64,000 nt of DNA from Dipteronia dyeriana (lineage: Eukaryota > Streptophyta > Magnoliopsida > Sapindales > Sapindaceae): NCBI GenBank assembly GCA_032871835.1, contig CM065298.1:79016154-79080153 (forward strand), given 5' to 3'. A program made the translations under genes and the position numbers. The first letter of the stretch is position 1. Each line of letters opens with the position of its first letter. Positions 37,086-48,261 of this stretch are shown piece by piece. Below the pieces are notes generated by a model, which made no database searches, was not told the origin of the DNA, and worked only from the letters and a program-made list of their open reading frames with translations.

Positions 37086-37098
37086 CAAAGGGGACTTG
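37086..37098 (+). other. Tat C polypurine tract
   Basis: CAAAGGGGACTTG directly precedes the 3' LTR. Element B has the matching AGAGGGGACTTC (minus strand, 47,971 on). Confidence 0.8.
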
Positions 37099-39029
37099 TG
37101 TTAATAGCAAAATTTGGTTAGGGACCAAAGAAGAATTTTCCACCTTCCACCCTTCAAGCAGGGGTCCAAATCAGGGTCTACATTACAAGGTATCGTAGTC
37201 CTCTGGGTCAAGGTACCTTACAGCCCCGCAAAAGCAGGGCGAGGTAATCAACACCTTCTCAACACCTTGCATGCATTCAGGCTCTCCAATTAAAGCCTTC
37301 TACCCCGCCATAAATCCTGCATAATTAGGTTGAGCACTATGATAAAGGTCGGCGTAGCTTAACCAAGCTCCCAGCTACAAGGTTGGAACTATGGGATATT
37401 TTTCCCCTAAAATGGTTAGCACAAGCTCCATGGGAAAACCAGCAAGATAGATCTAGCTCCATCGAAAGGTCCCCTGGAGACCCCACCAGTGTACTAGAAC
37501 CTGGGGTACCTCGCCCTTAAGAAATATCAAGCGTCACCTAAAGTAACCTCTATAAAGTACCTCTCCGAAGTAACATATAAAACTAGAGCTCTCCTCTAAA
37601 CAGCGTAGGAAGACAGGGTTGACCTTCATGACACTTACGATACCATTAATGAGGTCAAACCGTATTAATGGAGATAATCAGCCATATTAATGAGGTCAAA
37701 CTGTATTAATGGAGATAATCAACCATATTAATGAGGTCAACTATATTACTGAAGGTAACCCTTTTAATGAGGTCAACTATATTAATGGAGGAAGTCAACT
37801 CTATTAATGAGAGGATCAATGCCATTAATGAGAGAATATTCAACTCTTTAATGGCCACCATTAGTAAAAGAGTCTAAAAAGGAAACAAATACATTTGCCT
37901 CTAAGATATCCTCCACAACCGATTATTGGGAGTCAACTACAACAGAAAACCTTACATATCAAGGAAGGAATAATCCGAAGAGGAAAGAAACACATATTCT
38001 CTTAGATACTAGCTACAATCCAATCAAATACATTAAATGAAGAATCGTGTTCAATAAGGAAAGAAGAACAATTCAAGAGTCCTGAACTTGCACGACAAGG
38101 TAGTTACACCATGAATAAATACACCTGTAATAGTATCGATTGGAAGATCATCTGAGAATAGACATACCATCTCTAATCTCAAAAATGACCAGCCCTAGGC
38201 TAGTCTACTTGCTTCGTTTAAAGTTCTCTCTACATCGCCATTATATGTGTACCTTTACCAGGATTATACCGGTATCGGTTAACACTCGATCATTGTTGTA
38301 AGCTCTCCGGAGCACCATAGCTGTATTATTTCTCTATTGTTGTAAGCTCCCCGAAGTATTCTTTGATATATACATAAGGAAGGGTATTTCTCCTTCCATT
38401 GGATACTGCCTTGGGGTTTTTCAGCATGTGATTATTTGTAATGCCTTTTCCCCATTGGTCAGTCCACCTCTTTCTACATAAGACTTGTCTTTCTCTTATT
38501 TGTCTCCTGTATTATGCATGTATATATGAGTGCAAGCTAGATTCCTACCTCGTTGGACCTAGCGCTATTATCCTCTCTTCGACATGCCAAATTCGCAAAT
38601 CAAGTTGAGGAGAAACCACCCATACCAGCTTGAAAGGAGTCGATAAGCCCTCATGCATCCTCTCGATGGAAGAAATCAAGCTCTTCGACACTGGAGCTAG
38701 ATAAGGCCCTTTCTTACTTGTTATCTAGGTTGGGGAACTACAGGAAGGAATCAAGCTCTGGGTACCAGGACGGGCTCCGACACCAACCGAGGACCAGGAC
38801 CAAGATCAACCCCTTCATACCAGTAAGGGAACCTCGAGCTCACTTCATCTCTTACCAACCGTTAATCCCGATTAGTGGGATGACTCCTCTCCTACCTACC
38901 ACTCCATACTCTATATTCATACAAGATCTCTCCAAGGTACAAGGTACCAACCCCGGCCACCACCTCCGTGGTATTGGTCTCGAGGGCGTTAGCTGTAATT
39001 CCTTACCCTAAGCGAATTTTTGGTTAACA
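37099..39029 (+). repeat. 3' LTR of Tat C
   Basis: Near-copy of 26,512-28,454 with scattered differences; the TATA box is changed to GAATAAATA here. Ends GGTTAACA at 39,029. Confidence 0.9.
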
Positions 39030-41115
39030 AATACTTTCCCGATGGCTATGAAAAAGGGTATCTCGGTTATTATAACACAACTTTTGCCAAAGTATTAAGC
39101 TCTTGATTGCTACTACTCTTTAGTTTTACCTATAAATATGATTTCCTACATCTCTTGTTTAAACTTTGAACGAGGGATCATCAAAGATGCAGGATACAAT
39201 GCAAGGGGACTCTTCCCCAAAGGTAGGAATTCCTGCCAAGTGTTGAGAACTCAGAGCTTCCCTTAACCAAACTTCATTAAGTCAAAGTTAGTTCAGAGGT
39301 AACATCATGGTCGAGGTCCGGAGTGAAGCAAGGAGCTCTTAGTCAAATTGGAAGCTCATGATCAGGATTAATCAAGACAAGTATAAAGCAAGTCATAGTA
39401 GATTTTCCTTAATGATGAGGGAGTCTATCCCCTAGTAAGGCTACATTCATCAAGCAAGAAGCCCAACTCCTGGTTCCAAGCTACATGAATAGCAAATGAA
39501 AGAAAATCAAATAAACTGGTCATGAGTAAAGCAGTGAGCCCACCCCCTTTTTCGGGCTATCAAAACAAGTTATGAATAGATGGTATCAGGCTCCTGCATC
39601 CAACTGATTCCATCCAGTTGCTCCTCCTCCACAATGGTCTTCGACCTCCGCCTTTTCTTTTGATGGCTGCTCATCCTGGTTGGCCACCTCTGCTTCTCCC
39701 TCATCTGAAGGCTCATCAACTACTTGTTGCTCGTCTTGGTCCTACTTCAGGACCTCGTTAACTATGGCCACAACCTCAAGGGAATGGCCGTGTCAAGAAT
39801 GAAAGTTGCTACTTCCAGGCTACACTTCTCAACCTCCAGCTCCTCTCGAGGGTTCTTCAGGGCGGTCTCAAACCTCCTCCTGGACTTCTGGATAAATATC
39901 CCCTGACTGTGTGAGTTGAACTCCAATCGAGGATTCTCTAATGCCGAAGACTGGAAGGACCAAAGGAGGGGTTGCCACGGCTGGTTGTTTTCTGACTCCA
40001 GCCAAGCCAGAATGACTCGTTTTGTCACCATCAGGATGAGACATTTCCGTAACTTTGGTCATTATCTCCTCTCTATCTCAACCGACGATAGTGGATAGGT
40101 CGAAGGGAAGAGGGAGAGATTCTAAAACCTGGAAGGAGGCATAAAAATACCCATCGTTGAAGGAAACATCCACCTCCGCTTGTAGCTTTGCCACTTGAGC
40201 ATGCAAGGTATGGTTCTTGACGTATAACATCTTAGCCTCAGCTTTCCAGGAATCCCGCCATTTAGCTCGGCTTTCAGATATGAGGGTCTCTTGGTTGAAA
40301 AACCACTTCAAACTCTCATTATCGCAGTGAAGCTCGGCTAGCTCGGCCTCCATCCTACTTTGGCTAGAGGCCATCTCCTGCACGAAAGCTTAAGCTCGCA
40401 CAAGCAACCCCATGGCCTTCTCAGCTTTAGCCTCAACTTTAGCTGCACGATCACGAAGGAAGGCCACCTGATGACCCATAGCCATGTTGAATTTATAGGC
40501 CTACAAAAAAAATGAGGAGTTCAAGTTAAAAAGTGATCGAGCCAACCGTCACAAGAAAAAATAAAAGATGATGGTTACCTCGGCAAAAAGGGTGGATCCC
40601 TTGGTGATAAAGATATCTACGAGCATTGAAGCCATCAAGAAAAGGCTGCCACCAGGGCAGGATGCGACAAATTACCCAAAGACCTCGTCAAGCTTGGCAG
40701 AGCTCGACTGATGTTGTGAAAGTGCGAGAGGAACCCCCTCAACTCTAGTCTCGTGGCTCTTTGAAACCAGAGGAATCAGGGACACAGACAGAGGGGCAAA
40801 AACATTTGGCAAGTTAGCTACGGAGGAGGCATAGGTAGCATGAGCAGACGTGGGGTAACTAAGGAAGAAGCAGTAGCAGTCTCTTCAGCAGCAGAGGTCA
40901 TCTTGCTTCCTACATTGGTAGCCCGCGATGCGAGGAACGCCATCTTGGACCTAAGCTGAGAAAGGGACGGAGCGAGATCAGGCAAAGCCCTAGCTAGAAT
41001 AGTTGGCCTCCTTTCTCTTAGGTAGCCAAGAGGACTTCTTGGGTCGACCTAGCAGGAGGAGGGGTGCAAGCCTGCTAGGGTTTGTAGGAAGCTGGAGCAA
41101 CAACAAAAACTATTT
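39030..41115 (-). pseudogene. Tat D 3' region with antisense ORF, exon 2
   Basis: 39,030-39,580 is non-coding and continues 26,511 across element C. From 41,107 leftward on the minus strand: an intron end (TAG at about 41,110), then LLLLQLPTNPS-type start, KFNMAMGHQVAFLRDR near 40,480, a coiled coil (ELAELHCDNESLKWFF, HTLHAQVAKLQAEVDVSF), then ASFQVLESLPLPFDL and VTEMSHPDGDK. The same order is in B at 49,423-53,033. Exon 1 and the 3' LTR are gone: the copy stops at copia G. Stops interrupt it near 40,390 and 40,078. Confidence 0.75.
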
Positions 41116-41760
41116 TTTTTTATATCATCAATGAAATAAATGAAATATTTATATCCACCAAGTGCGGCAGATGAAAATTGCCCACATATATCGGTATGGA
41201 TAATTTCCAACAAATTTTGACTTCTGGTAGCCCGTTTCTTTTTAGCTCTTGTCATTTTACCCTTCAAACAATTAACATAATACTCAAAATCTGAAAAGTC
41301 AAGTGAATCGAGAATACCATTTCTAACTAATCTTTCAATTCGATCTTTGGATATATGGCCTAAAAGTGTAAGCCATAGCATGGATGAACAATTTTCCTCT
41401 CTGGTATTTAGATCCAATGGTTGAATTTATCACAGGAGCGGAACGAGAACATTCACTAATAAAATTAGAGTGTAAATTCAATTTATAAAAACCATCACAC
41501 AAACAACCAGAACCAATAAGAATAGAACCATGATAAAGAACAAATCCTTTATTAATGAATTCAAAACGATAGCCACTAATATCCAACTTAGAAATGGAAA
41601 TCAAATTACATCTGAGAGAATGAACAAAAGCAACATCAACTCAATCTAAAAACTTTCATGAAGCTAAAGGTAATCTAACAACTCCAATAAACTCAACTAA
41701 ATCCTTCTCTCCATTTCCCATGAAAACGACAACTTCTTTATCCCTTGCTTTCCTTTTGCT
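41116..41760 (-). pseudogene. Copia G GAG-pre-integrase and integrase start
   Basis: LISISKLDISGYRFEF leads, after a frameshift, to LLGHISKDRIERLV, ILDSLDFSDF and IIHTDICGQF, with YKYFIYFIDD at the broken end. The first integrase Asp (HTDICG) is present; the rest is missing. The frame then runs into antisense Tat sequence. Confidence 0.85.
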
Positions 41761-41769
41761 TCTGAAGCC

Positions 41770-42764
41770 CTATAAAGAATTTGTAACGTGAATAGTGGCT
41801 TCAGAATCAACCCACCAAGAATTCAAAGAGACATCAACCAAATTAGATTCAAAACATACGAGAGCTAAAGGGGTACCTTCTATGTGTTTCTTAAACTTGA
41901 AGCAATCCTTTTTCATATGGCCTTTCTTGCTACACCAGAAACACTTTCCTTTCATGTCTTCATCCTTAGCCTTAATGAACCCATTAGACTTGCCAGCTTT
42001 CTTTCCATGATGTTCAAACTTCTTACCCAAATTGAAATTCTTCTAACCCTTGTTGTTGTGACTAACCATATGAGCACTTTGTTTCTTACTCTTGTGAATA
42101 GTCTCTTCTTCCTGGACCACAATTGCAGTCATTTGGTCCAAAGTCCATTCAGCCTCTTGAGCATTATAAGAGGTTTTTAGAACATCAAACTCACTTGGAA
42201 GATACTCAAGGACTTGCCATACAAGGTGAGATTCAGAGATCTTGGTATCCAAATCCCTTAATTTCATGGCCATATTAGTCATCTTCATAATATGCTCACG
42301 AACATCACCGGTACCATCATAAATTGTTATCGCCAGCTAGCTCAAATACTTTCCCCTCTCAGCTTTGCTTTGCTTCTTGAACTTGCCACTCACAGCTTTA
42401 AGAAAAGCCATTGCATCCTTACATTTTGGAATACTCTTCTTAATGGTTTTGGCAATGGACAAACACATGATCATTAGACATTTCCGATTAGACTCTTTCC
42501 ACTTCTTTCAATAAGACCTCTGTTTAGTAGTACTCTCATCAGTGAGTTTAGAAGGTTTCTTCTCACGTAACGAAAGGTATATACCCCAAAAAGCTAGAAC
42601 AGAAGTGAGAGTCTCTTTTCATTCCTTAAAATTAGTCCCATCCAAAGGTTTGATAGCAGACAATCACGAAGTAAAGTTGTTGACATTGAAAACTGAATAT
42701 CAAAACAGAGGATTTTATGCTCATAAGATAACATCCAAAACATTTATGGAAACAAAATTTGACA
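41770..42764 (-). pseudogene. Copia G gag and protease site
   Basis: From ATG at 42,764: MSNFVSINVLDVIL, then KPLDGTNFKE, IYDGTGDVREHIMKM, WQVLEYLPSEFDVLKTSYN and EAEWTLDQM, a UBN2-type gag. The zinc knuckle CFWCSKKGHMKKDC is intact at about 41,935. The protease site reads WWVDSEATIHVT, with Glu in place of the Gly of DSG. Several stops lie in the N-terminal half. Confidence 0.85.
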
Positions 42765-44407
42765 TGTGATTGGGCAAAGATCACTACAATCTATAAATGA
42801 ATCCTCAAGATGATGAACCTTCTACAGAGAAGAACATCACTAATCACATGTGATAACCCTCCTACGGATATGATTAAACCATGCATTTAGTTTCCATTAT
42901 TACAGTTCTATAGATGAATACCTCAAGATGATGAACCTCATACGGAGAAGAACATCACCTATCACATGTAATAATTCTTCTATGGAGATGATTAACACAA
43001 GAATTTTCATCTTTGCGGTTCAAATTTAATAATTGATTACTGACGAATATCTCAAAATCTTTAATGATTAATCACTACGTGAAACATAATCATCCAATTT
43101 ACAAGAGTATTCAATCAATTATTAAAGCTATCAAACTAATAACCGCCAGCCAACTAAAGTCTCAAAATCGAAATGATTAGCCATCACGTGAAAACATAAC
43201 CATTCGATTCACGAGAACATACAAAATAGATTATTAATTTCAACAAAATAATCAATATGAAAACTTAATGATTAGTCGATTATGTAGAAACATAATTATC
43301 CGAAATCACAAATATTATCAACTGCAATTATTCCCAAAAACCCTTTTGGAAAATTATAAAAACGGCCCCTGATTTTGCTAAATTACAAAAAGGCCCCTCA
43401 AGATTCAGCAATTATAAATCACCTCTGAATTTTGTCAAAATTACAAACAGACCCAGTAAATTTTGATAATTACAAATTATCCATAAAACTTTTGGACATT
43501 ACAAAGTGACCCCATAACTTTTTATTAATTATAAATTGGCCCCAACACTATTTTGAAATTTCAACCTTGTCCAGTAAGTTTTGGTAATTGCAAATAAACC
43601 ATACAGTTTTATCAAATTAGAAAAGGGCTTAAAATAATTACAAATCAATCCTTCAAGAATATCAAATTCTTAAAAGATGGCCCAAAGCAAAATCAAGCCT
43701 GGAAACCCTATGATTGTGTTCGCCACCGCCTTAACAGCCTAACCGTCACCTGAAGGCAACGCACGGAGGTGCAACAAGACTCACAAGCCTGGATCTGGAC
43801 CTAATCGTGACCATGAAGAATCACGATCGATCGCGACCCAATACCAGCCACAACGACAACCGATCTTCACCGGGGTGGGATCAACAACAACTAACCATGT
43901 TCGTCGGCTCAAATCTATCGAGTTTGGAGCAAAAACCTATCGACTGTGGCATTAACCCGAGAAGCCAACGGGTTTGGGTTGGCTAGAATTAGGACATTTA
44001 CCAGAAAAAAGGGAAGGAAATCATGGTAGATCTGTGTTGAAAAGCCCATCGACCCAAGAGGTGACCCAAGTAACCCAGGCTCTATGAGTTCTTCAAATGC
44101 TCACAGGTGTTGTTTGAAAAATCAACTGACCCAAAACCCAAATTCTTGTGCAATCTGGATCGATCTGGTCCTTCAACAAACAGAATTTCAATTTCATTTT
44201 TTTTATTTACTCAACTGTGTTCTAAAACCTAGATCCTAAATTCATGTTCATCTACCAATCGAATCCTATCAAGCTATATATTTCTATCTAGAAACCAATC
44301 ATCGAACAAAATTTTACGGATTCAACATATATCAATAATTCATGTATCAAAAACAGTAGATGAATAATTATAAGAATTTAATATTCAGCCTATGTAAAAA
44401 TACGGAA
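42765..44407 (-). other. Copia G 5' untranslated region with repeats
   Basis: No coding frame seen. Two similar blocks (ATGATGAACCT..ACGGAGAAGAACATCAC) occur at 42,810-42,890 and 42,927-43,005. At 43,345-43,640, short units of AAATTACAAA(A/T).GGCCCC repeat about every 30-40 bases. 43,690-44,180 is GC-richer, with no frame. Confidence 0.6.
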
Positions 44408-44419
44408 GCTCTGATACCA
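44408..44419 (-). other. Copia G primer-binding site
   Basis: TGGTATCAGAGC, one base away from the LTR, matches initiator methionine tRNA type. Confidence 0.85.
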
Positions 44420-44420
44420 C

Positions 44421-44807
44421 TGTTGGCAATATATGTAATTAAACATATATATACGTATTAAATACATAAGCATGAAATCGTACCTAAATTTTTCGAATCC
44501 ATTGAAAAGTGCAAGAAACCCAACCTGAAAATAAAACAAAAAAAATGGTTAAAACAATAAAGAGTCTTCTACTCTCTACTCACCTTTCTCACAGTGTTTA
44601 ATGGGGAGATAATTCTGTAATACATTACATAAGTGAGAGTAGGGACCTCCTATATATAGTATAACTTTCTAGAATCCTTACCCATAAAGGATTCTCAACC
44701 CTAATATGATGGCTAGTCGTAAAAGGAATACTAGGCCCACACATATACAATAGCCCATAGCATATCCTACAAATATTTAATGTAGCTAAGGTGCACCAAG
44801 CCCAACA
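44421..44807 (-). repeat. 5' LTR of copia G
   Basis: On the minus strand it starts TGTTGGGC and ends GCCAACA. A TATATATA box lies at 44,651-44,658. Its right edge is the right border of the 44-kb block and touches SMT1 intron sequence. Confidence 0.8.
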
Positions 44808-45135
44808 ATATTGATCACAATCAAACGAGCTTTTTCCGGTCAACTCTCACTTACTTAAGCACCCCAATCAATTCGGTTTTTCTTAAACATAAAATATACC
44901 GTCATATGTTGCTCACAATATTGTAAGAACCTTACAACATTCACTAACATCATCAACATAGAAATATCATTTACTTTTAACATTAATCCAACTAACAGAC
45001 TGTAAGACTCAGTATCATAACCATAAAACATCTATAATTAATTACATGATTGAATTTTCAGTATTTATGTAGTTCATATGCAAAATTAAGCTAAACTTTC
45101 AAGCCAAAAAACAAAAACAAAAATTAGGTACTTAC
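44808..45135 (-). other. SMT1 intron 2, remainder
   Basis: AT-rich, no coding sequence. Runs from the exon at 45,136 to the copia LTR. The next SMT1 exon, expected to start VNKYYDL, is not here. Confidence 0.6.
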
Positions 45136-45612
45136 CATGTCACTATAGTGGTTTTTCTCTCATCCTCATCTCCTCCATGACAAACATGATACTTCTCATA
45201 TCTAAAATTGTAACACTAGCTTCATAGTCAATGAAAACCCATGAATTTGAAAATTTGATTATCATACCTTAAACCAACAATCAATACAAAAACCAGTCAC
45301 TTATTAACATAAAATAAACAAAGTGAATCCTACATTTCCAACAACAAGTATACGGACTCAGTTGTGACATGTGTGTTCTGTTTTCACTTCCATTACTAAA
45401 TTCTTCTGAAAGCACATGTCAGTTTGATCAGTACAACTAGGTATTACTTGAAACAGAAAACAATAAGCATTATAAGTGAACTTACTTAAACAGAAAACAA
45501 TCAGCATTATAAGTGAACTTACTTTTGAACAGCTGAATGTACTTGCTTCTTCTCAATCTTGCCTCCAACAATAGAAGCAAGATTCAACGCTCCAGATTTT
45601 GACTTTTGGCAT
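45136..45612 (-). pseudogene. SMT1: SMT1-like pseudogene, first exons
   Basis: Exon 1 (45,602-45,523) reads SKSGALNLASIVGGKIEKK then QVHSAVQK. Exon 2 (45,201-45,136) reads YEKYHVCHGGDEDERK then TTIVTM. Both have GT/AG borders (GTAAGT donors) and continue across a split codon, as in plant SMT1. ATG at 45,612-45,610 stands in the right place, but seven bases (CCAAAAG) lie between it and the SKSGAL frame, so the start is out of frame unless the real start is further upstream. The remaining gene is at 1-627. Missing between the two parts: about 90 residues, with SAM-binding motif I. Confidence 0.85.
45446..45522. repeat. Tandem duplication over the exon 1 splice donor
   Basis: ACTTGAAACAGAAAACAATA followed by AGCATTATAAGTGAACTT is repeated at about 45,484 with a few changes. 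Each unit ends in an ACTTAC donor-like sequence (minus GTAAGT). Confidence 0.75.
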
Positions 45613-45843
45613 GTAAATTATAAAGTGACACACGATAACGATCTGTGTATGTAAACCTTATTAAAATTGCCAAATCAAGTATGTTTTCAGCAGAATGTAC
45701 ATACAAACCATAATTTGCAAACAATGCATAGCTGAGACTTGGGAGCTTCTTTAATGGTCAATCAATGATGCAATCAAACTTGCAGTTTTACAAATTCACA
45801 GGTTTTGACTATTGTCTTCTCTTACTTCCCAAACAACAACAAT
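45613..45843 (-). other. SMT1 upstream region
   Basis: AT-rich 5' sequence between the ATG and the hAT element. No confident TATA box or other motif seen. Confidence 0.4.
45836..45843. repeat. Left hAT target-site duplication
   Basis: ACAACAAT, repeated exactly at 53,834-53,841. Eight bases is the hAT superfamily length. Confidence 0.9.
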
Positions 45844-46384
45844 TAGTGTTGGTAATTCGGGTATGGGCCCGACAGGCCAAGCCCGTTAGGCATACCACAT
45901 GGCAAGGCCAGGCCTGAATACCGTGCCCGGCCTAAGCCCACCTAAGGGCACGTGCCATGCTGTATCCTGGTTTGAAGTTCATGGGCCAGCACGGCACATC
46001 ACGTATCCTGGTGTGCCGTTACCCAACCATCGGGCCAGCCGAAAATTTTGAATTTGTTTAACTGAAGTTTATCGCTAGGGTAAAAATTTTGAAAAAAAAT
46101 TAAAAAATTCTCCAAATTTACCATTGTATACCCATTTCATTTTTTCTACAAATAGTCACTCAAATTCATTTTTTTTTCACCTATCTACTCTATAAGGTCA
46201 TCTTTGGTTAGATGGAATGTAACGGAATAAAAGTCATTCCATTTGTTTGGTTTGTTAAAATGCAATGATATGAGGATTCCACCATTTTGGTGGAATGGAC
46301 ATTCCATCTATTACAATAACACATTTTCTCTTCCAAAAATAACCATCTATGCCCCAACTCTATTTCAAAAATACCCTCCTTTTC

Positions 46385-46484
46385 AAAAATAATATATATA
46401 TATATATTATATTATATTTTTTTATTAAAATATATAATATATATTTATTATATATTATATTATATCATAATAAATATTATAATG

Positions 46485-46515
<31 letters not shown>

Positions 46516-46656
46516 AAAGTATTACATATTATATATTACATTATATATATTATATATATCATACTATTATATAATATATACTATTATTATATGTATATAT
46601 TATTGTTACATATATTATGTTTTACATATATTATATATAATCTTTACATTATAAGT

Positions 46657-46698
<42 letters not shown>

Positions 46699-46772
46699 AT
46701 ATATTATACAATTTATACTTTTATATATTATTGTTATTATCTAAAATATATATTATATTTCTTATTATATAT
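46385..46772. repeat. AT-rich microsatellite, left part
   Basis: Runs of (TA)n and TATATTA. An 83-codon open frame within it has no protein character. The right part is at 53,034-53,260. Confidence 0.85.
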
Positions 46773-47970
46773 TGTTAACGGAAAATTTGCTCGGGGTGAG
46801 AAATTTCAGCTAACACCCTCAAGACCACTACCACGGAGATGATGGTCAGGGTTGATACTTTTGGTACCAAGTATGTTTGTATGATGAAAAATGTGAATGC
46901 GAATGGCAGCGATAGATATTTGGATACATCAGGTGAATAGAAGTTATTTCATTATTGAATTATATGGTGTATACAGAAATCACTCAGATGCTCTCGATCT
47001 CTCTAAAGTACAGTAGGGTGGCAACCTCATGTCTATCGAAAAGTAGATAACGATGAAGGCCGTGTTCTGAAGTCAGAATATATATAGGAATAGACTCTCC
47101 CTCTCTCTCTGTCTCTTGTTTTATTAGTTGTCGATCTTTTTCTTCGTTCATGCTTGGTCTATTTATACATAGTCCAAATAGGTTAAATTTGTGACTCTCT
47201 CGCCATGAATCTGAGAATCCCCTCCCTCCTTATCGGGCAGGATCTTTTATTTACAAGTCATTGACCTTGGATTAATAACGAATTCGAGAATATCTTAGGT
47301 GGAGATAAGTTTGTTTCCTCTTTAGAGTTAATCTCTTGTCCTACAAGTACACAGTGTTTCAATATTCGTTGAAGTGTAGATATGATCCCATGTGCCTTCA
47401 TGGTGTGATGCTTTATGGAGGTCGTCGAGTATGGTTTTCACTGATTCATAGAACGAGGTAGATCCTGACCCTACTGTTGATGTTAGGAGCTCGATCTGAC
47501 CTTTCCAGGTGCCTTTCTGAGCTTGAAATGACCCTGCTAACGCCCATAAATGATGGCAGGGCTTCTGCGAGCCTACTCTTATCTACCTAGGTAGATTTGC
47601 TTCTTCCATTGGCAAAGTGGAGCGGTGCTATAGCAGGAGTTTGATATCTTTATAGGTTCCTTTTTACGTTTGGAGAGGATGGCAGGCTTCTGAGGAGGTT
47701 ATGAGGTGGTTTTGACCTCGGGGAGCCTGGATCGTCACGCATCGAGCTTTACCTGAATTCCTGCTTCGGTGTAAGGAGCTCGATCCAATCGTGTCAGGCT
47801 CTACCTTTGGTGCTTTTAGAGCTCGATGACCCTTCCTCGCTTCTGCGGGGTAGCATCCACAGCTCGACCCCAGGACCCGGGGTTCCATGGTGGGTAATCT
47901 CAGGATTATACTCGGGCTGGGAGAGTAAAAAAATTTCCTTTTGGTCCCTAGCCATATTTGGCTATTAACA
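46773..47970 (-). repeat. 3' LTR of Tat B
   Basis: On the minus strand TGTTAATAGCC to a GTTAACA end, 1198 bp, like the A LTR. TATAAATA at 47,167-47,160. AGAGGGGACTTC just upstream on the minus strand is the polypurine tract. Confidence 0.88.
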
Positions 47971-48221
47971 GAAGTCCCCTCTGACTTGAACACCGGTGAT
48001 TGAGTTGGGGTTGGAGTCAGATTTCTTATTTTAATTGGGAATTTTTTCCTCCAATTGTTGTTACCATATCTTGGCACAAATCTTCTCATTAAATGCATGA
48101 GTGACATGGCGAAAAGAGACCGGTGCATTTCTCAAGAGAATCCATCTTCGTAACACCAGCCCGTAAGATTCGAGGCAATCTCGGTCGAATATTTTACCGA
48201 CGTCACTACTCCATTTATCCC

Positions 48222-48229
48222 TATTTAAG
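48222..48229 (+). promoter_or_regulatory. Putative TATA box of the antisense ORF (Tat B)
   Basis: TATTTAAG, followed by a pyrimidine-rich, C-rich stretch that looks like a plant transcription start and leader, about 40-50 bases before the open frame. Inference; no transcript evidence. Confidence 0.4.
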
Positions 48230-48261
48230 CTCGACTGCTTCACCGCCTTCCTCACGCTTTC

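Larger units (their letters stand above)
26512..39029 (+). mobile_element. Non-autonomous Tat element C (12.5 kb)
   Basis: LTRs of 1943 and 1931 bp flank an interior with a primer site at the left and a polypurine tract at the right, so it is a complete element. No gag, protease, RT, RNase H or integrase of its own is seen; the only RT belongs to a LINE inserted within it. The interior is built from tandem arrays (about 66, 148 and 100 bp) plus decayed antisense coding sequence. It must have moved with enzymes from another copy. It is inserted in the 3' region of Tat D: flanks GATAT (26,507-26,511) and AATAC (39,030-39,034) look like a GATAC duplication with one transition on each side. Confidence 0.85.
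41116..44807 (-). mobile_element. Truncated Ty1/copia element G
   Basis: Has a 387-bp 5' LTR (44,421-44,807), primer site, gag, protease and the start of integrase. It stops at about 41,116 within the integrase core, joined to the antisense ORF of Tat D. The gag sequence (YDGTGDVREHIMKM) resembles Ivana/Oryco-type copia; the lineage is a guess from memory of those proteins. RT, RNase H and the 3' LTR are missing. Confidence 0.85.

Noticed and set aside
46591..46842. Tyr/Ile-rich 83-codon frame
   Set aside because: Translation of the TA microsatellite running into the Tat B LTR.
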